Assembly (NCBI RefSeq): GCF_004346265.1
Contig: NZ_SMAP01000001.1
Location: 62,001-126,000 of the forward strand
Direction: 5' to 3'
DNA length: 64,000 bases
Source: Thermomonas haemolytica
GTDB taxonomy: Bacteria; Pseudomonadota; Gammaproteobacteria; Xanthomonadales; Xanthomonadaceae
Program-made: the position numbers and the translations under genes
Notes under the pieces: model-generated
Told to the model about the DNA's origin: nothing
Seen by the model: the letters and a program-made list of their open reading frames with translations, nothing else
Databases searched by the model: none
Part shown: positions 48,065 to 58,091 of the stretch, piece after piece
How positions within the stretch are numbered: the first letter of the stretch is position 1
Layout of the letters: each line of letters starts with the position of its first letter

Positions 48065-48943
48065 TTATGCGCCCGGATGGGCGGCAGCATCCGCCAGTTC
48101 CGCCGCTTCCAGCGTGTTCTGCATTAGCGTGGCCACGGTCATCGGCCCTACCCCGCCCGGCACCGGGGTGATCCAGCTGGCGCGCTTGGCGGCCTCCTCG
48201 AAGCCAACGTCGCCCACCAGCCGGCCATCGTCGAGGCGGTTGATGCCGACATCGATCACCACCGCGCCCGGCTTCACCCACTCGCCCGGGATCAGGCCCG
48301 GGCGGCCCACCGCCACCACCAGGATGTCGGCCTCGCCCACGTGGCGCTTGAGCACCTCCGGCGGGGTGAACTTGTGGCAGCTGGTGACGGTGCAGCCGGC
48401 GATCAGCAGCTCCTGCCCCATCGGCCGGCCCACGTGGTTGGACACGCCGACGATGGTCGCGCTCTGGCCGCGCACCGGGCGGTCGGTCCACGCCAGCAGC
48501 GTGGTGATGCCGCGCGGCGTGCACGGGCGCAGCCCGAACTGGCGCAGCGCCAGATGGCCGACGTTGGCGGGATGGAAGCCATCCACGTCCTTGTGCGGAT
48601 GGATGCGTTCGATCAGCGCGCTGGCGTCGCGGATGCCCGGCAGCGGCAGCTGGATCAGGATGCCGTGGATCTTCGGGTCGGCGTTGAGCTGGTCGATCAG
48701 AGCCAGCAGTTCGGCCTCGGTGGTGCCGGCCGGCAGGTCGTAGTCGAACGCCTGGATGCCCACCTTGTCGGCCGCGCGCCGCTTGTTGCGCACGTAGCTC
48801 TGGCTGGCCGGATCGCTGCCGACCAGCACCACCGCCAGCCCGGGCCGCGACTTGCCGGCGGCCAACCGCGCCTGTACCTGCGCCTTCAGCGAATCCAGCA
48901 GTTCGTCGGCGATGCGTTTTCCATCGAGGATGCGGGCGGTCAT
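48065..48943 (-). CDS. folD: Methylenetetrahydrofolate dehydrogenase/cyclohydrolase
   Basis: A 292-residue bifunctional folate enzyme. Motifs: [20 protein letters not shown] (K of YVxxK), [21 protein letters not shown] and [15 protein letters not shown] for NADP, and [18 protein letters not shown]. The length is standard. The 170 bases between it and guaB hold no gene. Confidence 0.96.
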   Translation of the reverse strand: MTARILDGKRIADELLDSLKAQVQARLAAGKSRPGLAVVLVGSDPASQSYVRNKRRAADKVGIQAFDYDLPAGTTEAELLALIDQLNADPKIHGILIQLPLPGIRDASALIERIHPHKDVDGFHPANVGHLALRQFGLRPCTPRGITTLLAWTDRPVRGQSATIVGVSNHVGRPMGQELLIAGCTVTSCHKFTPPEVLKRHVGEADILVVAVGRPGLIPGEWVKPGAVVIDVGINRLDDGRLVGDVGFEEAAKRASWITPVPGGVGPMTVATLMQNTLEAAELADAAAHPGA

Positions 48944-49060
48944 GCGGCGGCACGGCGGGCGGGAAAGCGTGCATTATCGCCCAGCCGGCCGTCTTCGCGC
49001 CGCCGCTGCGTTGGCAGCGGTAAGCTGCAGCGGCCAGCCAGCAGACGAACGAGGCCCGAC

Positions 49061-49261
49061 ATGGCAATTCAGGGGGAATGCCCGAAGTGCGGCAAGCGCG
49101 TGCTGCACGTGAACGTGGAGCAGATGGTGGGAATGGTCGGTGGCGACAGCAAGGCCCGCTGCATCAGCTTCAGCTGCATCCACTGCCATGCCGTGCTGGG
49201 CGTGCAGCTGGATGCCCGCGCCAAGCCGCGGCCGCGACGCAAGGCGGCATCCGCCAGCTGA
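49061..49261 (+). CDS. Small zinc-ribbon protein
   Basis: A 66-residue protein: GECPKCGKRVLHVNVEQM, then SFSCIHCHAVLGVQLD, two CxxC knuckles for one zinc ion, and a basic tail KPRPRRKAAS. No family recognised. ATG 49061 follows CGAGG. It converges with the DUF2272 gene 35 bases away. Confidence 0.6.
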   Translation: MAIQGECPKCGKRVLHVNVEQMVGMVGGDSKARCISFSCIHCHAVLGVQLDARAKPRPRRKAASAS

Positions 49262-49296
49262 GGCCGGGGGGGGCGCCCAGCGGCGCCGGGGCGCAG

Positions 49297-50352
49297 CTAC
49301 TCGGCGCCCTGCAACGGCACCTCCGGCAGCCGTCGCGGTGGCGCCTGGCCGGGCAGCGGGCAGCGCGGAACGCCGCTGCCCAGCACGCAATTGACGCAGC
49401 AGGTTGGCGCCGGGGGCGGCTCTGCGACCGGCGCCGGCGGCGTCACCGCGCCCAACGCGGCCAGTTCCTCCTGCGGCCGCAGCACCAGCGCCGCCACCCA
49501 GTCCTGGCGATTGAAGTCGCAGGCCTGGGGCATGTCGGGCGAACACGGCAAATCACCCTCGGCGCGCTGCGGCAGGTTCCACAGGCGGTTCTCGGCATTG
49601 GTCGGCAGGATGCGCAGGGTCACCGCCTGTTGCACGTTGCCGCCGACCAGGTACACCCGGCCCGGCTCGCGCGAAACCACGACATCGCAATGCATCGGCA
49701 CGCCGCCGTTGCCGGCCTCCAGCCGCTTGCGCAGCCCGGCCGGCCCAAGCACCTGGCCGGCGCGTGCGTAGCACAGCAGGTCACCGGCCTGCAGCTGCGC
49801 GTCCTGCGGTGCCTGCAGCCGGTACGGGCTGGCGGCCGGATCGCGCAGCGCGGCGCGCACGTAATCGGCGTGGCTGGCAGAGGCGCGGAAGCCCGGCACC
49901 CCGGCGCGCTGCATCACCCAGCCCACGAACGCCGCCGACCACGGGGTGTCCACCACGAAGGCGCGGCAGCCCAGCCCCGGGGACTCCGGCCGCATCGCCG
50001 CGACCTGGCAATCGCCGGCACCGGGCTTGAACGCCATCCCCGGCAGCAGGCCGCTGGCCTGCCAGTAGAACGCCACCCGCCGCCACGGCGCGCCGCCGTC
50101 CTGCAGGCCGCGGTCCTCGGCCTCGTAGGCGGTCAGGCTGGCCAGCCGGCCCTCGGTGTCGATGAAGGGGCGGTTCCAGCGCAACGATTCGGCGCAGGCC
50201 ACCGCGGCGATGCGGGTGGACACCTGCGGGTCCTGTTGCCGCGATGCAAGATCGGCACAACCGTCACCCGCCGAAGCCGTGTCGGCGGCGAACATCAGGG
50301 CCAGCCCCAGCAGCAGCACTGGCAGGCGGCGCATCCGTGCAAAGTTCGACAT
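49297..50352 (-). CDS. DUF2272 exported protein
   Basis: A 351-residue protein with a signal peptide (RRLPVLLLGLALMFAADTAS). The DUF2272 part (about 60-260) carries VDTPWSAAFVGWVMQRAGV, ASASHADYVRAAL and GDLLCYARA, and PMHCDVVVSREPGRVYLVGG; the Cys/His pattern is reminiscent of CHAP/NlpC cysteine hydrolases. The tail is Pro/Cys-rich (PTCCVNCVLGSGVPRCPLP). Periplasmic location is likely; substrate unknown. Confidence 0.78.
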   Translation of the reverse strand: MSNFARMRRLPVLLLGLALMFAADTASAGDGCADLASRQQDPQVSTRIAAVACAESLRWNRPFIDTEGRLASLTAYEAEDRGLQDGGAPWRRVAFYWQASGLLPGMAFKPGAGDCQVAAMRPESPGLGCRAFVVDTPWSAAFVGWVMQRAGVPGFRASASHADYVRAALRDPAASPYRLQAPQDAQLQAGDLLCYARAGQVLGPAGLRKRLEAGNGGVPMHCDVVVSREPGRVYLVGGNVQQAVTLRILPTNAENRLWNLPQRAEGDLPCSPDMPQACDFNRQDWVAALVLRPQEELAALGAVTPPAPVAEPPPAPTCCVNCVLGSGVPRCPLPGQAPPRRLPEVPLQGAE

Positions 50353-50449
50353 CGATCATTCCTCGACAGTGCCAGCCACCTGCGCCCGCAGACGGCCAAC
50401 GCACCGACTGAACAACGAAGACCGGGGCGACAAACGGACGCCCAGGGCG

Positions 50450-51850
50450 TCAGCCGCCGCGCTTCACATGCCGCATCAGGCGCCGCTTCTTGGCGATCTG
50501 GCGCTCGGTCAGCTCGTTCTTCTTGCCTTCGTACGGGTTGTTGCCTTCGCGGAACACGAAGCGGATCGGGGTCCCGACCAGCTTGAAGCGCTTGCGGAAG
50601 AAGTTCTCGAGATAGCGCTGGTAGCTGCCGCTGAGGGTCTTCAGGCGGCTTCCGTGGACGATGAAGGTCGGCGGCGACTCCCCGCCCGGATGGGCGAAGC
50701 GCAGCTTGGCCACGTGCCCACGCACCACCGGCGGCGGGTTCGCGGCATACGCCGCCTCGACCGCACGGGTCACCTCGGAGGTGCTGAACGTACGGGTGGC
50801 GGAAGCGTGCGCGCGGTGGATGGCCCGGAACAACTCGCGCAGTCCGGAGCCGTGCAGCGCGGAAATGCGCACGCGTTCGGCCCAGTCCACGAACCCCAGC
50901 TTGCGCGCGGCCAGCGCCTCGGCCTGCTGGCGTTCGTAGTCGCTGCGGCCATCCCATTTATTGAGCACCACCACCAGCGCGCGCCCGGCGTCCAGCACCG
51001 CGCCGAGCACGGTGGCGTCCTGGTCGGTCACGCCCTCGCTGGCATCCAGCATCAGCACCGCGACCTGGCACTGCTCGATCGCCTGCAATGTTTTGACTGC
51101 GGAGAACTTCTCCACCGCCTCCTCCACCCGCGCCCGCCGGCGCAGGCCGGCGGTGTCGATCAGGCGGTACTTGCGGCCATCGCGCTCGAGGTCCACCGCG
51201 ATGGAATCGCGGGTGGTGCCGGGCACTTCCGAGGCGATCATCCGCTCCTCGCCGAGGATGCGGTTGACCAGGGTGGACTTGCCGACGTTGGGGCGGCCCA
51301 CGAAGGCGATGCGGATGCGCTCGGGGTCGTCGTCCAGGGTCTCCGCGCTGCCGGTTTCCGGCAGCAGCGCTGCCACCCGCGCCAGCAACGCATCGATCCC
51401 GGTACGGTGCGCGCTGGAGACTGCCAGCACGTCGGAGAACCCGTAGCGGGCGAACTCCGCCAGCGCCGTGCGGACATCGATGCCATCGGTCTTGTTGACC
51501 ACCAGCAGGGTCGGCTTGGCCAGCTTGCGCAGCCAGCGCAGGATGTCATCGTCCAGCGCCGAGCTGCCTTCGCGGCCGTCCACGATGAACAGCACCAGGT
51601 CGGCTTCTTCCGCCGCCGCCCGCGACTGGCGCGCAGTGGCGCCGGCCAGGCCTTCGTCCTCGCCGGCGATGCCGCCGGTATCCACCAGCACGAACGGCCG
51701 GCCTTCCAGCAGCCGGCACACGCCGTAGTTGCGGTCGCGGGTGACGCCGGGCTCGTCGTGCACCAGCGCATCGCGGCTGCGGGTCAGCGCGTTGAACAGG
51801 GTGGATTTGCCGACGTTGGGGCGCCCGACGAGGGCGACGAGGGGAAGCAT
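50450..51850 (-). CDS. der: Ribosome assembly GTPase Der (EngA)
   Basis: A 466-residue double GTPase for 50S assembly. Both G domains show the P-loop [10 protein letters not shown], with G3 DTGG and DTAG, and NKTD/NKWD G4 motifs. The C-terminal KH-like domain follows. ATG 51850 directly begins [15 protein letters not shown]. Last gene of the rlmN-der cluster. Confidence 0.96.
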   Translation of the reverse strand: MLPLVALVGRPNVGKSTLFNALTRSRDALVHDEPGVTRDRNYGVCRLLEGRPFVLVDTGGIAGEDEGLAGATARQSRAAAEEADLVLFIVDGREGSSALDDDILRWLRKLAKPTLLVVNKTDGIDVRTALAEFARYGFSDVLAVSSAHRTGIDALLARVAALLPETGSAETLDDDPERIRIAFVGRPNVGKSTLVNRILGEERMIASEVPGTTRDSIAVDLERDGRKYRLIDTAGLRRRARVEEAVEKFSAVKTLQAIEQCQVAVLMLDASEGVTDQDATVLGAVLDAGRALVVVLNKWDGRSDYERQQAEALAARKLGFVDWAERVRISALHGSGLRELFRAIHRAHASATRTFSTSEVTRAVEAAYAANPPPVVRGHVAKLRFAHPGGESPPTFIVHGSRLKTLSGSYQRYLENFFRKRFKLVGTPIRFVFREGNNPYEGKKNELTERQIAKKRRLMRHVKRGG

Positions 51851-51969
51851 GGGCACGTACCTTCAGGAACGGATGCCGGCGGGACATCCGGGGATCGAAT
51901 GCGACAGCGGCCCCGGCAGGGTAGCCGGAGCCGCGGATCGGGGCCAGCCGCGCGGGCCGGCGCGGCGGG

Positions 51970-53154
51970 TCACTGCTGCAGCGCGAACGCGGTCAGCTTG
52001 CCATCGACGCTCTGCACCACCACGGTGCCGTTGGCTTCGACCGGCTTGCCGGTCACCGCCGCGCCCACCTTGCTGCGCGCGGCGAAGGCGCCGTCGTTGA
52101 GGCGCAGCCAGTGGACCACGCCCTCGTAATCGCCCACCACCGCGTAGTCGCCCTGCACGGTCGGGGCCGACACGTTGCGGTTGAGCAGGCCGGACTGCTT
52201 CCACAGGCTGCCGCCGGTGTTCTTGTCCAGCCCGACCACGTTGCCATCCTTGTCGGTGATGACCACCGCCGAGTTGCTCAGGCCCAGCCCGCGCACGCCG
52301 CCGTGCTCGCTGTCCCACAGCACCTGGCCGCGCGGGCCGTCGATCGCCACGGTGTGGTTCTTGAAGCTGGTGGCGAACAGCACGGTGCCATCCAGCACCG
52401 CCGCGCCGTCCACGTCGGCCATGCGCTCCAGCTCGCTGCGGCCATCGGGCTCGGCCACCGCCACGCTCCAGCGCTCGCTGCCATCACTGGCGCTGAGCGC
52501 GGTCAGGGTGCCGTTGTCGCCCGGCACGAACAGGATGCCCGGGCCGAGGGTGAGGTCGCCGGTGCCGCGCACGGTCAGCGCCGGCATGTCGGCGCTGTAG
52601 AACCAGCGGCGCTCGCCGTTGGCGGCGTCGAAGGCGGTGACGCGGCCATCGTTGGAATGCACGAACACCAGCCCATCGGCAATGGCGGGCGCGGCGATCA
52701 CTTCATTGCCGACCTTGGCGGTCCACTTCTCATGGCCATCGCCGGCATCCAGCGCGATCACCTCGCCCTTCAGGCCGCCGACCACCACCAGCCCGTCGCC
52801 GGCACCGGGGCCGCCGCTCAGGCGCGCCTTGGAGTCGTAATGCCACAGGGCCTGGCCGCTGGCGAGGTCGAGCGCGGTGACCCCGCCATCGACCGCCGCC
52901 GCGAACACCTTGCCGTCGGCGATCACCGGATGCTGGCCGATGCCGAGATACTTCTCGCCCTTGCCGATCTTCGCCGTCCACAGCTGCTTCACGCCGACGG
53001 TGGGGGTGATATCGACCAGTTTGGCCGGCTCGCCGGTCTTGTCCTTGTTGCGGCCGCCGAACAGGTTCTTGACGCTGCTGCAGCCGGACAGGGCGAGCAC
53101 CGCGACGAGGGCGGCGGCAATGAGGCGCAGGGCGCGGGGCTGGCGCAGGATCAT
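51970..53154 (-). CDS. bamB: Outer membrane assembly lipoprotein BamB
   Basis: A 394-residue lipoprotein with signal LIAAALVAVLALSGC (lipobox LSGC) and an eight-bladed PQQ/beta-propeller of repeated Asp/Gly-Trp blades (for example ALDLASGQALWHYDSKA, AFDAANGERRWFYSA). BamB helps the BAM complex receive outer-membrane proteins. It overlaps yfgM by one base (TGATG). Confidence 0.95.
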   Translation of the reverse strand: MILRQPRALRLIAAALVAVLALSGCSSVKNLFGGRNKDKTGEPAKLVDITPTVGVKQLWTAKIGKGEKYLGIGQHPVIADGKVFAAAVDGGVTALDLASGQALWHYDSKARLSGGPGAGDGLVVVGGLKGEVIALDAGDGHEKWTAKVGNEVIAAPAIADGLVFVHSNDGRVTAFDAANGERRWFYSADMPALTVRGTGDLTLGPGILFVPGDNGTLTALSASDGSERWSVAVAEPDGRSELERMADVDGAAVLDGTVLFATSFKNHTVAIDGPRGQVLWDSEHGGVRGLGLSNSAVVITDKDGNVVGLDKNTGGSLWKQSGLLNRNVSAPTVQGDYAVVGDYEGVVHWLRLNDGAFAARSKVGAAVTGKPVEANGTVVVQSVDGKLTAFALQQ

Positions 53155-53798
53155 CAGGCGTTGTCCTCGGTGTGCGGCGGCGTACCGCCGGCCTCGATCA
53201 GCTTCATTTCCAGCAGGCGGTGCTGGGCATCGCCCACGGCGACCAGCACCAGCGCCTTGCGGTAGGCCTCCTGCGCCTTGGCCATGTCGCCCAGCGCGAA
53301 CTGCGCGTCGCCGCGCGCGTCCAGCATCGCCGGGTTGGTCTCGTCATCGAGCAGGGCCAGCGCTTCCTTGGCCTTGCCGGCATCGATCAGCAGGCGCGCC
53401 AGGCGCTCGCGCAGGATCGGGCGCAGGTCCGAAGGCACGTCGCGCACGCCGCGCAGGGTGGCGATGGCGTCATCGCGCTTGCCGGCATCCAACTGCGCCT
53501 TGGCCAGCTGCAGCGCGGCCAGCGTGCCCAGCGCGGGGTTGTTCTTGTCGAGGCTGGCGACCACGCCCTGCCCCTTGTCGGCCGGCAGCTTGCCGTCCTC
53601 GAACGCCTTCACCGCCTGCGCGTAAGCGGCGCTGACACCCATCTCCGCCTGCTGGCGCTGGGCCTGCCACCAGTTCCAGCCGGCGATCACCGCCAGACCG
53701 AGGCCGATGCCGCCGATGATGCCGAGGGCGTTGTTGCGGAGCCAAGAGCGTACCTGCTCGCTTTGTTCATGCTCATTGAGCAGATCGTCGATCGCCAT
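53154..53798 (-). CDS. yfgM: YfgM-like TPR membrane protein
   Basis: A 214-residue ancillary SecYEG protein. Residues 1-25 are cytosolic, EQVRSWLRNNALGIIGGIGLGLAVIAGW is the membrane anchor, and the periplasmic part has TPR-like helices. It starts the bamB-der unit. Confidence 0.9.
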   Translation of the reverse strand: MAIDDLLNEHEQSEQVRSWLRNNALGIIGGIGLGLAVIAGWNWWQAQRQQAEMGVSAAYAQAVKAFEDGKLPADKGQGVVASLDKNNPALGTLAALQLAKAQLDAGKRDDAIATLRGVRDVPSDLRPILRERLARLLIDAGKAKEALALLDDETNPAMLDARGDAQFALGDMAKAQEAYRKALVLVAVGDAQHRLLEMKLIEAGGTPPHTEDNA

Positions 53799-53874
53799 GC
53801 TGCCTCTCGCCCGTCATCCTGGACGGGGTGATGTGGATGGATTCGGGGCCGGATGCGCCGCGCGTTTCGCAGAT

Positions 53875-54699
53875 TCAATCGACCGCGGCGACCGAGCCGT
53901 CGGAGGATACCGCAAAGCGGGCGACGTTCGCGCGGGCGTGCGCCGCGACATCAATGGTCTGCCCGCGCACGTCGAGCTGCACCGCCGACGCGTTGCCGAT
54001 GGTCATGCGCCCGACCTGAGCCGCGGCATAACGGCGCTCCACGCCGGCCGGCAACAACGCCTGCTCGATCGTCGCGCCATCGCGGCCGAGCACTTCCAGC
54101 CAGGTCTTGCCGCGGGTGCGCAGCAGGATGTCCGCACCCGGTTGCGCCGTCGCGGCCGGGCTCGCCGGGGCTGGCGCGGGTGCGGCCGGCAGCGGTGCCA
54201 TCGAGGCCACCACCGTGCGCGGCAGCGCAGGCTGCGCGGCGGCGGACGGCGCGGTGTCGAGCGCCGCCACCGCGGGCGCGGCTTCCGCCGCCAGGTGCTG
54301 GCGGGTGGCGACCCAGGCCGGGATCGCCAGCGACAGCGTCAGCACGATGTAAACCAGCCGGCGCCCGATCTGCTCGGCCCACCAGCGGGTCTTGGGGATA
54401 TGGGTGCGGCTGACCAGCCGGGTCGGCTCCACCGGCGCCACGTCCAGCGCCTCCATCATCGCGGTGGTGCCCAGGCCGAGCAGGCGCGAGTAGCTGCGCA
54501 CCTGGCCGCGCACGAACACCGGCGCACCCAGCCGCGACCAGTCCTCCGCCTCCAGGGAGCGCACCACCCGGGCGGGCATGCGCAGCCGCGCCGCGACGTC
54601 CTCGATCTGCAAACCAGCCGCCTCGCGGGCCGCACGCAGGCGCGCGCCACAACCGGCCAATGCCGCGTGGGTGGAATCCTGGGCCATGTTCGCTGTCAT
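53875..54699 (-). CDS. rodZ: RodZ-like HTH membrane protein
   Basis: A 274-residue cytoskeleton-linked protein. Residues 10-85 are the RodZ HTH (GARLRAAREAAGLQIEDVAA, RSLEAEDWSRLGAPVFVRGQ), helix at about 112-132 (RLVYIVLTLSLAIPAWVATR), an Ala/Pro-rich linker and a periplasmic beta domain (about 190-274). ATG 54699 overlaps the pilF stop (ATGA), which fixes the start; ATG 54687 is possible. Confidence 0.9.
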   Translation of the reverse strand: MTANMAQDSTHAALAGCGARLRAAREAAGLQIEDVAARLRMPARVVRSLEAEDWSRLGAPVFVRGQVRSYSRLLGLGTTAMMEALDVAPVEPTRLVSRTHIPKTRWWAEQIGRRLVYIVLTLSLAIPAWVATRQHLAAEAAPAVAALDTAPSAAAQPALPRTVVASMAPLPAAPAPAPASPAATAQPGADILLRTRGKTWLEVLGRDGATIEQALLPAGVERRYAAAQVGRMTIGNASAVQLDVRGQTIDVAAHARANVARFAVSSDGSVAAVD

Positions 54700-55500
54700 T
54701 GCGTGCGCGGTGCCGTGGTTGGACCGGAGGAAATCGCCTGCAAACGGGAAAGATAGCGCGAAGCGGCCGCGTTGTCGCCCAGTTTCTGCTCGATTTCCGC
54801 CGCCAGCCGTAAACCGGACGGATCGTCCGGGCTCAGCGCCAGCCAGCGCTCGACGAACGCGCGCGCCTCCAGCCCGTTGCCGCGCGCCTGCTCCAGGGCG
54901 GCCAGCCCGGCCAGCGCGGCAAGGTTCTGCGGATCCAGCGCCAGCGCCTTGCGCCAGTTCGATTCCGCCCGCTGCACCTGGCCAGCCGCGCTCGCGCAGT
55001 TGCCGGCATTGGCCAGCGCGGCGACCGGCGTCGGGTAGGACGGATCGGCCAGCGCGCGGTCGAACCAGTCCAGCGACTCCGCCGCGCGCCCGTTGGCGCA
55101 CAGCCAGCTGCCGTAGTTGTTGGCATAGATGCCGTTGCCCGGCGCGCCCATCGCCGCCGCCTGGTAGGCCTTGCCGGCAGCAGCGGCATCGCCGCGCGCG
55201 CTGGCGATCGCCCCCAGCAGGGTCTGGGCATCACCGGAGCCGGGCTGCAGCCTGAGCGCCTGCCGCGCCAGGCGCTCGGCCTCGGCGTACTCGCCGCGCT
55301 GCAGCTGATCGCCGGCGGACAGCAGCAACAAGGCCGGATCGGTCTCGGCGCGGCCCTTCTTGCCGCTCACATCATAGGTGGGGGCCACCTGGGTGTAGCC
55401 GCGCGGCTGGGCGCTGGGCCGGACGAAGGACAGGCGCTCCATCTGCTGGCAGCCGGCCAGCAGCAGCACCGAGAAGACCGCAAGCCCGATCCCCGCCCCG

Positions 55501-55511
<11 letters not shown>
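54696..55511 (-). CDS. pilF: Type IV pilus biogenesis lipoprotein PilF/PilW
   Basis: A 271-residue TPR lipoprotein with signal [13 protein letters not shown] (lipobox LAGC) and about six TPR repeats (for example [40 protein letters not shown]). It is the pilotin for the PilQ secretin. It overlaps rlmN by 11 bases and rodZ by four. Confidence 0.93.
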
Positions 55512-56763
<1,252 letters not shown>

Positions 56764-56770
56764 CGCCGGA

Positions 56771-57196
56771 TCAGCGCGCGTAGACGTCGGTGGCCGGGAA
56801 GAAGTACGCGATCTCGATCGCGGCATTCTCCAGCGAGTCCGAACCGTGCACGGCGTTGGCGTCGATGCTGTCGGCGAAGTCGGCGCGGATGGTGCCCGGC
56901 GCGGCCTCCTTCGGATTGGTCGCACCCATCAGCTCGCGGTTCTTCAGCACCGCGCCCTCGCCTTCCAGCACCTGGATCATCACCGGGCCGGAGATCATGA
57001 ACTCCACCAGCGCGTTGAAGAACGGGCGCTCGCGGTGGACGGCGTAGAAGCCCTCGGCCTCGGCGCGCGAGAGGTGCTTCATCTTGGCGGCGACGACCTT
57101 CAGGCCGGCCTGCTCGAAACGGGTGTAGATCTGGCCGATCACGTTCTTGGCGACGGCATCGGGCTTGATGATCGAAAGGGTGCGCTCCAGCGCCAT
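56771..57196 (-). CDS. ndk: Nucleoside diphosphate kinase
   Basis: A 141-residue kinase equalising NTP pools. [20 protein letters not shown], and the phosphohistidine segment [20 protein letters not shown]. Standard length; ATG 57196. First gene of the ndk-rlmN-pilF-rodZ unit. Confidence 0.97.
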   Translation of the reverse strand: MALERTLSIIKPDAVAKNVIGQIYTRFEQAGLKVVAAKMKHLSRAEAEGFYAVHRERPFFNALVEFMISGPVMIQVLEGEGAVLKNRELMGATNPKEAAPGTIRADFADSIDANAVHGSDSLENAAIEIAYFFPATDVYAR

Positions 57197-57250
57197 GGGA
57201 TTCTCCGGGAGGTTGGCGGGCGTCCTTGCCGGAAGCGCCCGAGGATAACA

Positions 57251-57277
57251 GAAAAACCCGCGTACTGGCGCGGGTTT
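57251..57277 (-). terminator. Terminator-like hairpin upstream of ndk
   Basis: On the minus strand AAACCCGCG, loop CCAGTA, CGCGGGTTT, then TTC: a 9-bp stem with a run of five T. It lies 55 bases before the ndk start in the direction of ndk, so it would be an attenuator of ndk or a stop for upstream minus-strand transcripts. Confidence 0.55.
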
Positions 57278-57373
57278 GGCCGATATGGCTGCCACGGATT
57301 CTAGCGCATTTCCGGTGCATTCCGCAGCATCGGCCGCACTGCCGTCCGTCGCCCGGAACGCGACTGCGATTGA

Positions 57374-57413
57374 CGTACGCATGCGTACGGCGTAGCCTCA
57401 AACGAGCGTTTGA
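57374..57413. promoter_or_regulatory. PsrA-type operator and adjacent palindrome
   Basis: TCAAAC-GAGC-GTTTGA (57398-57413) is a perfect dyad matching the PsrA box (G/C)AAAC-N2-4-GTTT(G/C). A 16-base perfect palindrome, CGTACGCATGCGTACG (57374-57389), stands 8 bases upstream. Both lie before the TetR gene at 57434. No gene is seen in the rest of the 237-base gap from ndk. Confidence 0.8.
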
Positions 57414-57433
57414 TTCTGGCGCCGGGAGTCCGC

Positions 57434-58060
57434 ATGAGCCTGCAGCACTTCTCCACCAAGGACCGCATCCTGTACGCGGCCGAGGAACTGTTCGCCCAGC
57501 AGGGCTTCGCTTCCACCTCGCTGCGCCAGGTCACCAGCCGCGCCGACGTCAACATCGCCGCGGTCAACTACCACTTCGGCAGCAAGGACAACCTCGTCAA
57601 CGAGGTCTTCCGCCGACGCATGGACGTAATGAGCGCACAGCGGCTGGACGCCCTGCACCGCGCGCTGGAGACCGCGCCCGGGCAGCTGGAACCGATCCTG
57701 GCCGCGTTCGTGGAGCCGGCGCTGGCCATGGCCCAGGACCGCCACGGCGGCGGCGCCTTCATCCGGGTGATCGCCCGCACCTATGCCGAGAACAACGACA
57801 GCCTGCGCAAGTTCCTGTCCGACCAGTACGGCCACGTGCTGCGCGAGTTCGCCAAGGCCATCGCCGGCTGCGTGCCGGGGCTGGGCAAGGAGGAGCTGTA
57901 CTGGCGGCTGGACTTCCTGTCCGGCGCGCTGACCTATGCGATGGCCGACTTCGGCCTGATCAAGCGGCCCTCGGGGGTGTCCGAGGCCACCCACCGCCAG
58001 CGCGCCGCGCAGGCGCTCATCCGTTTCGCCGCGGCCGGATTCCAGGCCGAAGCGCACTGA
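57434..58060 (+). CDS. psrA: TetR-family fatty-acid regulator (PsrA-like)
   Basis: A 208-residue TetR repressor: STKDRILYAAEELFAQQGFA, SLRQVTSRADVNIAAVNYHF (HTH), then a ligand-binding C-terminal domain. It leads the fadBA operon and has a perfect PsrA-type operator just before it, so it is probably an autorepressor that releases DNA when it binds long-chain acyl-CoA or fatty acids. ATG 57434 fits the family; the frame is open 8 codons upstream. Confidence 0.85.
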   Translation: MSLQHFSTKDRILYAAEELFAQQGFASTSLRQVTSRADVNIAAVNYHFGSKDNLVNEVFRRRMDVMSAQRLDALHRALETAPGQLEPILAAFVEPALAMAQDRHGGGAFIRVIARTYAENNDSLRKFLSDQYGHVLREFAKAIAGCVPGLGKEELYWRLDFLSGALTYAMADFGLIKRPSGVSEATHRQRAAQALIRFAAAGFQAEAH

Positions 58061-58091
58061 TTAAATCAGGATTTTCAAGGAGATGGAAAAC

